Below are positions 25,363-34,720 of a stretch of DNA of 51,674 nt, piece after piece. The position numbers and the translations under genes are program-made. Source of the stretch: Buttiauxella warmboldiae (GTDB lineage: Bacteria; Pseudomonadota; Gammaproteobacteria; Enterobacterales; Enterobacteriaceae); assembly GCF_003818135.1 (NCBI RefSeq), contig NZ_RPOH01000068.1, positions 1 to 51,674 on the forward strand. Direction: 5' to 3'. Position 1 is the first letter of the stretch; the number at the start of each line of letters is the position of its first letter. A model generated the notes under the pieces. The model ran no database searches. It saw nothing but the letters and a program-made list of their open reading frames with translations, and was not told the DNA's origin.

Positions 25363-27449
25363 TAGAAGCGCATGTTGACGTAGGCTTCATAAGTACGGCC
25401 TGGCGCAATCATTTCCTGTCCTGCATAAGTACGCTGCCAGGTGTAGAAGCGATCTGTCAGGTTACGCACGCGGGTACCCACGGTAACGCTCTTAATGACT
25501 TCATAATCGGCGTTCAGGTCGACAGTGGTGTAATCCCCCATTTTGTTGGTGTTGGCATCGTCGTTATAGCTGCTGCCCACATAGTGGAGCTGTGCCCCCA
25601 GCCCCAGTTTGTCAATGGGCATATAGCGACCAGAAAGATTAGCCGTCCACGCCGGTATATAGCGCGGCTGATTGCCAGAAAGGTCCTGCGTACCCTGTTT
25701 GAAATCGTCAAAGCGCGCATGGGTATAAGCCACATTCCCCGCCAGCGCGACGCTATCCAGCGGTTTCATCGTTGCGCTGAATTCGATGCCGCGAGAAGTC
25801 TGTTTACCAACCGCATTCCATACGCCAGCCTGGGTTGCCGAGCGCTGAAAAAGATTTTTTTTCTGAAGATGGTAAACGGCGAGCTTCATTTCTCCGCGAT
25901 CGAAAGTCCCTTTTACGCCGGCTTCATATTGCTGAACGTCGGTAAGCGGCAGTGAAGTTTGTTGCGGGCTGACAAAGAAGATATCGCTGCCGGGCTCTTT
26001 ACCCATGGAATAGTTGGTATACGCCGTCCAGCTATCGTTAATAGCCCAGCTCGGCCCTACGCCAACGCTCATGAAGTTATAGCTACGTTCGAGGGTTTTA
26101 TTATCCTGCTGATAATGCCAGCGTACGTCCATGCTGGTATAGCGCAGCTGGCTTAACAGGGCGACAGAGTCCGTGATATTCAGGTTGTCTTCCAGCAGCA
26201 ATGCATACTGGTTCTGCGTGATGTGACGAACAGGTGAACGCATCTTGCCCCCCGCACCTGTGCGGAAGTCATTGGATGCTGGCCGGGTCAGCAGAACATC
26301 TTCGCCGCCAGGGAAGCCGTTAGAATAATACTGGAATTCACGTTTTGAAAAATCGACACCGGCAGTCACGCGGTTGGCGAATGCTGCAATCGGGCGATCC
26401 CAGGTGACCATGGTACGGTTGCCAGTCAGCTTGTCATCATGAGCAATATCGCCATACGAATCGCGGGTAACGTAGCCTGCTTTCTGCGACGGGTAATAGC
26501 GTTCAACGTTCTGCCATTCGCGGAAGCCTTTGTAATAGTAGAACTGGTTATCAAAGGTTAAATCTGGCGTGGCATACCAGGACTGGGTCGACTGGAACGA
26601 GGTCGCCTGACTGCGAATATGCGCATCCTGAAGATTGTTGTAATTCACATGGCCCAGGTCGCGATCGACTTTGCCATTGATAACTGGCGTTCCAAAATAG
26701 GGATTGCGCATATCCGTTAAGCTACGGTCGATATCAAAGGTAACCTGAGTAGTAGCGGTCGGCGTCAGCAGGAGCTGGGCGCTGACGCGTTGCGGACGAC
26801 TGCGCTCTTTCTCAACCTGAGTGCCGATATTGGACGCGCTGATATCCATGCGGCCTGCGGCAACGCCATCGAGAAGCGTTCCCCCCGCGCCGAGGTGGGC
26901 ACGGTGGCTGTTATCACTTGACCAGCTATAGTCAACCTCAAAAGGCTGGCGACCAAAGGTTGCCCTGCGTGAAATCAGGTTGACGCTGCCGCCAGCGGAA
27001 CTCAGGCCATTCAGAACAGAGCCTGTGCCATACAGGATATCCACATTTTCGTAATGAACGGGATCGGCAATCTGAATGGTGCTACCGGGTACCTCCACAC
27101 CGTTTAGCAGCCAGGAAATACCGGAAAATCCGCGTAGCGAAACGCTATTTGAGAGTGTGGGAGCGCTGGTGCCGGACATGCCGGCAGCTGTCTCAACGAC
27201 TTCGGTAAGGGTGCGTTTGCCTTTAGCCGTTATGGTACCTGCACTGATGGTTTCAGTATGGCGCGGCGTCTGTTTATCGGTTAAACCGAGACGTGAGGCC
27301 GAACCGGATGCAAGCCGCGCAGAGTCGGATTCGGCTAAATAGCCGGATACGCCTGCGCTGGTAACTATCATGGTGTCGTCTGCTGCGTAAGTCAGGGGAG
27401 AAATACTCGCGCCTATGGTAAGGGCTATTAAAGAAGGCTTCAGTTTCAT
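25362..27449 (-). CDS. TonB-dependent metallophore receptor
   Basis: A 695-residue outer-membrane receptor. The signal peptide is MKLKPSLIALTIGASISPLTYA, the TonB box is DTMIVTSAG, and the plug domain (about 55-165) contains LTEVVETAAGMSGTSAPTLS and DILYGTGSVLNGL. A 22-strand barrel follows, ending in EAYVNMRF with the C-terminal Phe. The plug and the SxSVSLRGF region fit the FpvA/FhuE-type siderophore receptor family. It is the first gene of its operon and has a Zur-like operator across its predicted start of transcription. The ligand cannot be told from sequence. Confidence 0.93.
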   Translation of the reverse strand: MKLKPSLIALTIGASISPLTYAADDTMIVTSAGVSGYLAESDSARLASGSASRLGLTDKQTPRHTETISAGTITAKGKRTLTEVVETAAGMSGTSAPTLSNSVSLRGFSGISWLLNGVEVPGSTIQIADPVHYENVDILYGTGSVLNGLSSAGGSVNLISRRATFGRQPFEVDYSWSSDNSHRAHLGAGGTLLDGVAAGRMDISASNIGTQVEKERSRPQRVSAQLLLTPTATTQVTFDIDRSLTDMRNPYFGTPVINGKVDRDLGHVNYNNLQDAHIRSQATSFQSTQSWYATPDLTFDNQFYYYKGFREWQNVERYYPSQKAGYVTRDSYGDIAHDDKLTGNRTMVTWDRPIAAFANRVTAGVDFSKREFQYYSNGFPGGEDVLLTRPASNDFRTGAGGKMRSPVRHITQNQYALLLEDNLNITDSVALLSQLRYTSMDVRWHYQQDNKTLERSYNFMSVGVGPSWAINDSWTAYTNYSMGKEPGSDIFFVSPQQTSLPLTDVQQYEAGVKGTFDRGEMKLAVYHLQKKNLFQRSATQAGVWNAVGKQTSRGIEFSATMKPLDSVALAGNVAYTHARFDDFKQGTQDLSGNQPRYIPAWTANLSGRYMPIDKLGLGAQLHYVGSSYNDDANTNKMGDYTTVDLNADYEVIKSVTVGTRVRNLTDRFYTWQRTYAGQEMIAPGRTYEAYVNMRF

Positions 27450-27471
27450 ATATCGGCATTAATCATTTATT

Positions 27472-27494
27472 GAGATGTTATAACATAACACATA
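27472..27494 (-). promoter_or_regulatory. Zur-like operator of the TonB-receptor operon
   Basis: The site centres on the perfect palindrome ATGTTATAACAT (27475-27486). It matches 17 of 22 defined positions of the gammaproteobacterial Zur consensus (GAAATGTTATA-N-TATAACATTTC). A minus-strand -10 TATAAT lies at 27494-27499, so the site covers the likely +1. It does not fit the Fur or NikR consensus. The match is by eye. Confidence 0.6.
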
Positions 27495-27676
27495 TTATAA
27501 AGAAAAAAAGTAGCCGACGCTTATCAAGGGATAAAGTCTTATTCAGGGTTATTGACCGGCTGGCCGATCCCAGTTGTTTGATGCAGAGTGAGGCAGCGAT
27601 GGAGGTCTGGCAGGAAAGTAGTGATGGGAAATCCAACAAAAAGGTTCCCCACCCTTTTATTTTTAATCCGATAAAT

Positions 27677-27708
27677 CAGGTGCTGAGGGCAGTAAGCATC
27701 AGCACCTG
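27677..27708 (-). terminator. Hairpin behind pepT
   Basis: CAGGTGCTGA (27677-27686) pairs perfectly with TCAGCACCTG (27699-27708). The loop is 12 bases and the minus-strand downstream tract is only AT-rich, so it may be a terminator or an mRNA 3' protective stem. Confidence 0.55.
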
Positions 27709-27716
27709 GTCCGTCG

Positions 27717-28943
27717 TTAGCTCTGCTTTGCCGTCAGCTCAGCAATGCGCACAATCACCGCTACCGCTTTTTCCATTCCTTCCAGCGTCACAAACTCGTG
27801 TTTGCCGTGGTAGTTATAGCCGCCGGTGAACAGGTTCGGGCAGGGCAAACCTTTGAATGACAGTTGCGCGCCGTCGGTGCCGCCACGAATCGGCTTCATG
27901 ATTGGCTCGATATCACAATCACGCATCGCCTGCTGGGCCACTTCCACAATGTAAGGATGCCCGGCGACTTTTTCGCGCATGTTGTAGTAGCTGTCGTCAA
28001 TCACCAGTTCGATATAGCAATCCGGGTGCAGCCCTTTACCCACTTTTTTGGCAATCTCCATCATCTTGCGTTTCCGGGCTTCAAACTGCTCGCGCTCAAA
28101 GTCGCGGATGATGTAATGCATTTCAGCACGGTCAACGGAACCTTTAATGCCGTGCAGATGATAGAAACCTTCGTAGCCTTCGGTGCATTCCGGGCTTTCG
28201 CTGGCGGGCACTTCAGCATGAATACGCGCCGCAAGCGACAGCGCATTAACCATCACCCCTTTTGCCGAACCGGGGTGTACGTTATTGCCGACGATTTTAA
28301 TCGTCACCGACGCGGCGTTGAAGTTTTCACATTCCAGCTCGCCCACGCCGCCGCCATCCACGGTATAGGCCCACCGCGCATCAAATGCTTCAACGTCAAA
28401 ATGCTTCGCCCCTTTACCGACCTCTTCATCCGGGGTGAAGGCCACGCGGATATCGCCGTGCGGGATATTCTTCTCTTTCAGCACCGCCATCGCCGTCATA
28501 ATTTCAGCGATACCGGCTTTATCATCGGCGCCCAGCAGCGTTTTGCCGTCGGTAGTAATCAGCGTCTGGCCCAGCAGCTGGTGCAAAACCGGGAACATCA
28601 CCGGTGAGAGCACTTCATCGCCAATGCCCAGCGCAATGTCACCACCACGATAGTTTTCAACAATCTGCGGATTAACATTTTTACCGGTGAAATCAGGTGC
28701 GGTATCGACGTGGGAGATAAAACCAATTGCCGGGACCTTTTTATCCACGGTAGAAGGAAGCGTCCCCATCACCGTGCCATGATCGCCCAGCGTCACATTC
28801 ACCAAACCCATCTCTTCCATCTGCTCTTTTAATAGCCGCAACAGTTTCCACTGCCCTTCGGTGCTGGGAACCTGTTTTACGCCAGATTTGGACTGCGTAT
28901 CAAAAGAGACATAATGTAAGAAACGTTCAAGTAATTTATCCAT
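27717..28943 (-). CDS. pepT: Peptidase T (tripeptide aminopeptidase)
   Basis: A 408-residue M20 zinc aminopeptidase, the same length as E. coli PepT. It removes N-terminal residues from tripeptides in the cytoplasm. The zinc and catalytic residues are in [49 protein letters not shown] and [19 protein letters not shown]. The frame runs to 28994, but the ATG at 28943 (MDKLLERF) follows GAGGG and matches the family. It is divergent from potA over about 290 bases, the E. coli arrangement. In Salmonella pepT is FNR-activated; I did not find a clean FNR site here. Confidence 0.97.
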   Translation of the reverse strand: MDKLLERFLHYVSFDTQSKSGVKQVPSTEGQWKLLRLLKEQMEEMGLVNVTLGDHGTVMGTLPSTVDKKVPAIGFISHVDTAPDFTGKNVNPQIVENYRGGDIALGIGDEVLSPVMFPVLHQLLGQTLITTDGKTLLGADDKAGIAEIMTAMAVLKEKNIPHGDIRVAFTPDEEVGKGAKHFDVEAFDARWAYTVDGGGVGELECENFNAASVTIKIVGNNVHPGSAKGVMVNALSLAARIHAEVPASESPECTEGYEGFYHLHGIKGSVDRAEMHYIIRDFEREQFEARKRKMMEIAKKVGKGLHPDCYIELVIDDSYYNMREKVAGHPYIVEVAQQAMRDCDIEPIMKPIRGGTDGAQLSFKGLPCPNLFTGGYNYHGKHEFVTLEGMEKAVAVIVRIAELTAKQS

Positions 28944-29120
28944 GGCGCTACCCTCAATTTTTGTGGCTTCATTATCAGTAAGCCACGGATGCAAATATTG
29001 CGTTAGGTCACTTTAAGCCCGGCTGAGTTGAAAATAGTCACCCATGAGAGGCAAGGCGAGCGGATTGGCTATTTATGACCATAATCATAGGCAAAACCCG
29101 CGGCCTGAAAGCATCAAGGA

Positions 29121-29149
29121 TTGGCGATTTCAATGCTTTGCCGTAGAAT
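29121..29149 (+). promoter_or_regulatory. Predicted potABCD promoter
   Basis: -35 TTGGCG (29121-29126), a 17-base spacer, -10 TAGAAT (29144-29149), about 80 bases before the potA start. Confidence 0.55.
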
Positions 29150-29230
29150 GCCTGCCCTTACTTCACGTGCAGCAACCGCAAGGTGGTTAATCACAAACCC
29201 CGCATCAGCCCGCAATTTGATGCGTCTTTT

Positions 29231-30367
29231 ATGGGACAGCGTAAAAAATTGAATACTCAGCTTCGTTCGCTCTCGCCGCTGGTAGAACTAGCGGGGGTTG
29301 GTAAGAGCTTTGACGGCAAAACCGTTATTTCTGATTTATCTCTCACCATCAATCATGGTGAATTCCTGACGCTCCTTGGCCCCTCCGGCTGCGGCAAAAC
29401 TACCGTGCTGCGCTTAATTGCCGGGCTGGAAAGCGTTGATGCCGGCACTATCGTACTCGATAGCCAGGATATCACGCAGGTTCCGGCTGAACATCGCCAC
29501 GTCAACACCGTCTTTCAAAGCTACGCTCTGTTTCCTCACATGACCGTTTTTGAAAACGTCGCCTTCGGTTTAAGAATGCAGAAAACGCCCGCCGCGCAGA
29601 TTGCCCCACGCGTGACTGAAGCGTTAAAAATGGTGCAGCTAGAGGCGTTTGCCCAACGTAAACCCCATCAGCTTTCTGGCGGCCAGCAGCAGCGTGTGGC
29701 GATTGCCCGCGCCGTGGTCAATAAGCCGCGTTTGTTACTGCTTGATGAGTCGCTTTCGGCGCTTGACTATAAACTGCGCAAGCAGATGCAGAACGAGCTT
29801 AAAGCGCTGCAGCGTAAACTGGGCATCACTTTCGTTTTTGTCACGCACGACCAGGAAGAAGCGTTAACCATGTCCGACCGGATTGTGGTGATGCGCGATG
29901 GGCGCATTGAGCAAGACGGCACGCCGCGCGAAATTTACGAAGAGCCCAAAAACCTGTTTGTGGCGAGTTTCATTGGCGAAATTAATATCTTTGATGCAAC
30001 GGTAATTGAACGCGTCGACGAGCAGCGCGTGCTGGCGAATGTCGAAGGGCGCGAATGCCATATTTATGTCACCATGCCGGTGACCGCCGGGCAACGCTTG
30101 AAAGTGCTATTGCGCCCGGAGGATTTGCGCGTCGAGGAGATCAACGATACTCACGTTGCCGATGGCTTAATTGGTTACGTGCGCGAGCGTAACTATAAAG
30201 GCATGACGCTGGAATCTAACGTTGAGCTGGAAAATGGCAAAATGGTGATGGTCAGCGAATTCTTTAATGAAGACGATCCTGATTTTGACCACTCCCTTGA
30301 CCAAAAAATGGCGATTAACTGGGTAGAAAGCTGGGAGGTCGTGCTGGCAGATGAAGAGCTCGCGTAA
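29231..30367 (+). CDS. potA: Spermidine/putrescine ABC transporter ATPase
   Basis: A 378-residue protein, equal to E. coli PotA. Walker A is GPSGCGKTT, the signature is [16 protein letters not shown], and Walker B is [14 protein letters not shown]-terminal TOBE regulatory domain (about 240-370) ends [19 protein letters not shown]. It drives PotBC-mediated import of spermidine (and putrescine). The frame begins at 29183, but ATG at 29231 (MGQRKKLN) matches E. coli. It overlaps potB by 17 bases. Confidence 0.97.
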   Translation: MGQRKKLNTQLRSLSPLVELAGVGKSFDGKTVISDLSLTINHGEFLTLLGPSGCGKTTVLRLIAGLESVDAGTIVLDSQDITQVPAEHRHVNTVFQSYALFPHMTVFENVAFGLRMQKTPAAQIAPRVTEALKMVQLEAFAQRKPHQLSGGQQQRVAIARAVVNKPRLLLLDESLSALDYKLRKQMQNELKALQRKLGITFVFVTHDQEEALTMSDRIVVMRDGRIEQDGTPREIYEEPKNLFVASFIGEINIFDATVIERVDEQRVLANVEGRECHIYVTMPVTAGQRLKVLLRPEDLRVEEINDTHVADGLIGYVRERNYKGMTLESNVELENGKMVMVSEFFNEDDPDFDHSLDQKMAINWVESWEVVLADEELA

Positions 30368-31208
30368 ACTGCAGAATCTGGTGATTGCCACCATCGTCGG
30401 CTGGCTGGTGCTGTTTGTCTTTCTGCCCAACCTGATGATCGTCGGGACCAGTTTCCTGACGCGTGACGACGCTAACTTTGTCAGCATGGTCTTCACGCTG
30501 GACAACTACGCCCGGCTTGCCGATCCGCTGTATGCTCAGGTGCTGCTGCATTCGCTGAATATGGCGCTGATAGCCACCCTCGCCTGCCTGGTCCTGGGTT
30601 ATCCGTTTGCCTGGTTTCTTGCACGACTGCCGGAACGCGTACGCCCGCTGCTGCTGTTTTTGCTGATTGTTCCGTTCTGGACTAACTCCTTAATTCGTAT
30701 CTACGGGCTGAAAATTTTTCTCAGCACCAAAGGCTATATGAACGAATTTCTGCTGTGGCTTGGCGTGATTGATACCCCGATCCGCCTGATGTACACCCCG
30801 AATGCGGTGATCGTAGGCCTGGTGTACATCCTGCTGCCGTTTATGGTGATGCCGCTTTACTCCAGTATCGAAAAGCTTGATAAGCCCTTGCTGGAAGCGG
30901 CGCGCGACCTGGGTGCCAGCAAGCTCCAGACCTTTATCCGCATTATTATTCCGCTGACCATGCCGGGCATTATTGCCGGCTGTCTGCTAGTGATGCTGCC
31001 GGCGATGGGGCTGTTTTACGTTTCTGACCTGATGGGCGGCGCGAAAAACCTGCTGATTGGTAACGTGATTAAGAGCCAGTTCCTCAACATTCGCGACTGG
31101 CCGTTTGGCGCAGCCACCAGCATTACGCTGACGCTGGTGATGGGGCTGATGCTGCTGATTTACTGGCGCGCCGCCAGCCTGCTGAATAAGAAGGTGGAAT
31201 TAGAATGA
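30351..31208 (+). CDS. potB: Spermidine/putrescine ABC permease PotB
   Basis: A 285-residue inner-membrane permease with six helices. The EAA loop [20 protein letters not shown] contacts PotA. It is closely similar to E. coli PotB throughout ([39 protein letters not shown]). It starts inside the end of potA and overlaps potC by 4 bases, so the operon is translationally coupled. Confidence 0.97.
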   Translation: MKSSRKLQNLVIATIVGWLVLFVFLPNLMIVGTSFLTRDDANFVSMVFTLDNYARLADPLYAQVLLHSLNMALIATLACLVLGYPFAWFLARLPERVRPLLLFLLIVPFWTNSLIRIYGLKIFLSTKGYMNEFLLWLGVIDTPIRLMYTPNAVIVGLVYILLPFMVMPLYSSIEKLDKPLLEAARDLGASKLQTFIRIIIPLTMPGIIAGCLLVMLPAMGLFYVSDLMGGAKNLLIGNVIKSQFLNIRDWPFGAATSITLTLVMGLMLLIYWRAASLLNKKVELE

Positions 31209-31996
31209 TCGGTCGCCTGCTCCGCGGCGGCTTTATGACCGCCATCTACGCGTATCTGTATATCCCGATTATCATTTTGATCGTTAACTCGTTTAACAGT
31301 TCGCGCTTTGGTATTAACTGGCAAGGCTTCACCGGCAAGTGGTACCGCCTGCTGCTGAATAACGACAGCCTGCTGCAAGCGGCGCAACACTCGCTGACGA
31401 TGGCGGTATTTTCTGCCACCGCCGCCACGGCCATCGGTTCGCTGACGGCGGTGGCGCTGTATCGCTACCGTTTTCGCGGCAAGCCTTTTGTCAGCGGCAT
31501 GCTGTTTGTGGTGATGATGTCGCCCGATATCGTGATGGCCATTGCGCTGCTGGTGCTGTTTATGCTCCTGGGCGTGTCGCTTGGCTTCTGGTCGCTGCTG
31601 TTCTCCCACATCACTTTCTGCCTGCCGTTCGTGGTCGTCACCGTCTATTCACGGCTCAAAGGCTTTGATGTGCGAATGCTGGAGGCGGCAAAAGATCTGG
31701 GCGCCAGCGAGCTGACCATTCTGCGCAAAATCCTGCTGCCGCTGGCAATGCCTGCGGTTGCGGCGGGCTGGCTGCTAAGCTTTACTCTGTCGATGGATGA
31801 CGTGGTGGTTTCCTCGTTCGTAACCGGGCCGAGCTATGAAATTTTACCGTTGAAGATTTACTCAATGGTGAAGGTCGGCGTTTCACCCGAGGTGAACGCG
31901 CTGGCCACCATTCTGTTAGTGCTCTCGCTGCTGCTGGTGGTTGCCAGCCAGCTTATTCTTCGTGATAAAACCAAAATTCAGGGGACGTTAAAATGA
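31205..31996 (+). CDS. potC: Spermidine/putrescine ABC permease PotC
   Basis: A 263-residue partner permease with six helices. The EAA loop is EAAKDLGASELTILRKILLP, and SFTLSMDDVVVSSFVTGPSY is a PotC hallmark. It forms a heterodimer with PotB in the inner membrane. ATG overlaps the potB stop (ATGA) and its own stop overlaps the potD start by 4 bases. Confidence 0.97.
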   Translation: MIGRLLRGGFMTAIYAYLYIPIIILIVNSFNSSRFGINWQGFTGKWYRLLLNNDSLLQAAQHSLTMAVFSATAATAIGSLTAVALYRYRFRGKPFVSGMLFVVMMSPDIVMAIALLVLFMLLGVSLGFWSLLFSHITFCLPFVVVTVYSRLKGFDVRMLEAAKDLGASELTILRKILLPLAMPAVAAGWLLSFTLSMDDVVVSSFVTGPSYEILPLKIYSMVKVGVSPEVNALATILLVLSLLLVVASQLILRDKTKIQGTLK

Positions 31997-33039
31997 AAAA
32001 ATGGTCACGCCACCTGCTTGCTGCGGGTGCTCTGGCGCTGGGTATCAGCGCTGCACATGCCGACGATAGCAAGACGCTTTATTTCTATAACTGGACCGAA
32101 TACGTGCCGCCGGGGCTGCTCGAGCAATTCACCAAAGAGACCGGTATCAAAGTGATTTATTCGACCTACGAGTCGAATGAAACCATGTACGCCAAGCTGA
32201 AAACCTATAAAGACGGCGCTTACGACTTAGTGGTTCCATCGACCTATTTTGTGGCAAAAATGCGCAAAGAAGGCATGATCCAGAAGATCGACAAAAGCAA
32301 ACTGACTAATTTCAAAAATCTCGACCCTGAGATGTTAAATAAACCCTTTGACCCCAACAACGATTATTCGATTCCGTACATTTGGGGCGCGACGGCAATT
32401 GGCGTCAACAGTGATGCCATCGACCCGAAAACGGTCACCCGCTGGGCGGATTTATGGAAACCGGAATACAAGCAAAGCCTGTTGATGACCGATGACGCGC
32501 GGGAAGTGTTCCAGGTGGCGCTGCGTAAGCTGGGTTATTCCGGCAACACCACCGACCCTAAAGAGATCGCAGCGGCCTATCATGAACTGCAAAAGCTGAT
32601 GCCAAACATTGCGGCCTTCAACTCCGATAACCCGGCTAACCCGTATATGGAAGGCGAAGTGAATCTCGGGATGGTGTGGAATGGTTCGGCCTATGTCGCC
32701 CGCGAGGCCGGAACGCCGCTGGAAATCGTCTGGCCGCAAGAAGGCGGGATTTTCTGGATGGATAACCTCTCGGTGCCGGCAAATGCCAAAAATGTCGAGG
32801 GTGCGCTGCAGCTGATTAACTTCCTGCTGCGCCCGGATGTGGCAAAACAGGTCGCGGAAACTATCGGCTACCCCACGCCAAACCTTGAAGCGCGCAAGCT
32901 GCTGCCAAAAGAGATCTCGGGCGACAAGACGCTTTACCCGGATGAAGCGGTACTGAAAAACGGCGAATGGCAGAACGACGTTGGCGAGGCCAGCGCGATC
33001 TATGAGTCTTACTATCAGAAGCTGAAAGCGGGCCGGTAG
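31993..33039 (+). CDS. potD: Spermidine/putrescine periplasmic binding protein PotD
   Basis: A 348-residue protein with signal peptide MKKWSRHLLAAGALALGISA and cleavage near AHA-DDS. The mature protein begins KTLYFYNWTEYVPPGLLEQF. The polyamine-site aromatics and acids known from E. coli are in place (W and Y of YNWTEYVP, DLVVPSTYFVAKM, GMVWNGSAYVAREAG, GGIFWMDNLSVP). It captures spermidine, and putrescine more weakly, for PotABC. It is the last gene of the operon; a REP-like palindrome follows the stop. Confidence 0.97.
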   Translation: MKKWSRHLLAAGALALGISAAHADDSKTLYFYNWTEYVPPGLLEQFTKETGIKVIYSTYESNETMYAKLKTYKDGAYDLVVPSTYFVAKMRKEGMIQKIDKSKLTNFKNLDPEMLNKPFDPNNDYSIPYIWGATAIGVNSDAIDPKTVTRWADLWKPEYKQSLLMTDDAREVFQVALRKLGYSGNTTDPKEIAAAYHELQKLMPNIAAFNSDNPANPYMEGEVNLGMVWNGSAYVAREAGTPLEIVWPQEGGIFWMDNLSVPANAKNVEGALQLINFLLRPDVAKQVAETIGYPTPNLEARKLLPKEISGDKTLYPDEAVLKNGEWQNDVGEASAIYESYYQKLKAGR

Positions 33040-33047
33040 GTCCAGCC

Positions 33048-33109
33048 GGCGGATGGCCCTACCCTGCACCTGACTCCATATAGGGCAGAAAAGCGTAGCG
33101 TCATCCGCC
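33048..33109. repeat. REP/BIME-like imperfect palindrome
   Basis: GGCGGATG (33048-33055) faces CATCCGCC (33102-33109), with further pairing CCCTAC/GTAGCG. It fills the gap between the convergent potD and amidase genes and touches the amidase stop. The arms look like enterobacterial REP ends. Confidence 0.5.
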
Positions 33110-34417
33110 AGTGTTTAATGCCGTTTCACACGCCAGCGCCAGATTCAGCAGTGATGTTTCATCCCTCTCACCCGATAAAATTTCCATCCCTACGGGTAAC
33201 CCGCCGCGGCTGATGCCACACGGCAGCGTAATCGCCGGCAATCCGCTGATGGCGGCCAGCTCCGGGGCGCAGCCTGGCGGCATCTTTTCAAGCGTTTTCG
33301 GCAGCTGGCTTACCGTTGGATACAGCAATCCCTGGATATTATGCCGTGCGATCGTCTCGCTTAAGCACTGGCGTAACCGACGGCGAAATCGGCGCCCCGC
33401 CAGCCATTCGGGATTTTTCAGGGTGTTTGCCTGCAGTAATCGGGTAATAAACGGCGAAAATTCGGGCAGGAACTGCTGTGAGGCGAAAATGGCAGCCAGC
33501 CCCGCCGGAGCGTTTGCATAACCTTTTAGCCAGGCATCAAAAGCAATGCGGAATTCATAAACGCTCAGACAGGTGCTCTGGCGCACGCTCTCCAGCTCGG
33601 GCAATGTAACGGGAATGATGACGGCACCCGCGCGCCGCAGCACTTCCAGCGCGGCCTGCCACACGGTTCCCTGCATCTCGTCTTCGCCTTCAAGCGCGGA
33701 AAGCACGCCAAGACGAACGCCTGACAGCGGTATTTGCTGTAAGACCGTGGGATTTTGCCCGTGGATTATAGCGTGCAGCAACGCGGCATCGCGCACGGTG
33801 TGCGCCATGGGTCCTACCGTATCCTTACTCAAAGAAAGAGGCGCCACGCCTTCCAGCATTTCCCGTCGATGCGCAGGCCTTAAACCAACCAGCCCGGTGT
33901 AGCTTGCGGGAATACGAATCGCCCCCCCGGTGTCCGTTCCCAGCGCCCCCTCTGCCATCCCGGCAGCAACCGCCGCCGCGCATCCGCCGCTCGAACCTCC
34001 GGCCGTAATGTCCATAGCGAAAGGATTACGGACATCGCCACCCAACGAGCTGCGCGAGCGAACGTCAAAGGCAAATTCGGACATATTGGCGCGGGCGAGG
34101 ATTATCGCTCCCGCATTTCGCAGCCGCTGAACCGCCAGCGAATCCGATGCGGCGCGCAGCGAGGCCAGCGCCCGACACCCCAGCGTGATGGGCATTGCGG
34201 CGCAGGCGATATTATCTTTGATGATAAGAGGAAGACCGTGCAGCGGACCGAAAGAAAGGCCGCGTCGCTGGGCCCGATAACAGTCTTCTGCCTCAGCGCG
34301 GGCATCCGGATTAACGCCGAGAATGGCATTCAGCCGGCTATTTTTTTCAATCGCCTGCAACCGGCTGGCGATATCGTCACGGCAGTCAGCGACCGTCTTC
34401 AGGCGCATAGCTTTCAT
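33101..34417 (-). CDS. Amidase-signature family hydrolase
   Basis: A 438-residue amidase of the GatA/indoleacetamide hydrolase superfamily. The Ser-cisSer-Lys triad is visible: Lys in PLIIKDNIACA, the Gly/Ser motif GGSSGGCAAAVAAG, and the nucleophile Ser in DTGGAIRIPASYTG. No signal peptide. The substrate is unknown; it is too isolated to be a Glu-tRNA amidotransferase subunit, since gatB and gatC are absent. Upstream frame continues to 34459; ATG at 34417 with GGGAA before it is preferred. It lies between potD and cobB, which are close neighbours in E. coli. Confidence 0.85.
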   Translation of the reverse strand: MKAMRLKTVADCRDDIASRLQAIEKNSRLNAILGVNPDARAEAEDCYRAQRRGLSFGPLHGLPLIIKDNIACAAMPITLGCRALASLRAASDSLAVQRLRNAGAIILARANMSEFAFDVRSRSSLGGDVRNPFAMDITAGGSSGGCAAAVAAGMAEGALGTDTGGAIRIPASYTGLVGLRPAHRREMLEGVAPLSLSKDTVGPMAHTVRDAALLHAIIHGQNPTVLQQIPLSGVRLGVLSALEGEDEMQGTVWQAALEVLRRAGAVIIPVTLPELESVRQSTCLSVYEFRIAFDAWLKGYANAPAGLAAIFASQQFLPEFSPFITRLLQANTLKNPEWLAGRRFRRRLRQCLSETIARHNIQGLLYPTVSQLPKTLEKMPPGCAPELAAISGLPAITLPCGISRGGLPVGMEILSGERDETSLLNLALACETALNTGG

Positions 34418-34521
34418 CTGGTTTCCCGTAGTGAATACGTATGCAAATAAAGTAGGCATAAAAACAGACGTTGTAAATGTTTGTGGTTGAGACTTGAAGG
34501 GAAGATCAAATAGCGAATGAG

Positions 34522-34593
34522 CAGAGTGATGACAAACCCCAGACTTTCGCCAAACGAACAGAGTCCATCAATAAAAAACAAGCAAAATCAATT
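34522..34593 (-). pseudogene. Decayed fragment matching the gene end at the window's right edge
   Basis: 72 bases are about 86% identical by eye to 51601-51674, where they encode the C-terminus of a small membrane protein. This copy carries two single-base gaps relative to the other and a stop in the reading frame, so it is not coding. It may be a gene relic or a dispersed repeat. The remainder of 34418-34720 holds only the hairpin at 34615-34650. Confidence 0.55.
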
Positions 34594-34614
34594 TATTGAT
34601 TTCGTCCGCTCGCC

Positions 34615-34650
34615 ACAAAGAAGGTAAAACCACGCTTTACCCTTCTTTGT
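34615..34650. repeat. Hairpin element ACAAAGAAGG...CCTTCTTTGT
   Basis: A 10-bp perfect stem (34615-34624 with 34641-34650), extended by TAAA/TTTA around one bulge. The 16 bases at 34643-34658 are identical to the first 16 bases of the window, and a weaker relative lies at 47056-47089. It could terminate cobB on the minus strand or be a dispersed intergenic repeat. Confidence 0.55.
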
Positions 34651-34720
34651 CAGCAATCCCGGATGAGGTTGCTATTTTTCCCCTACGCCAGACTGCTCGC
34701 AGGGTGAAAATATCCGCTGT

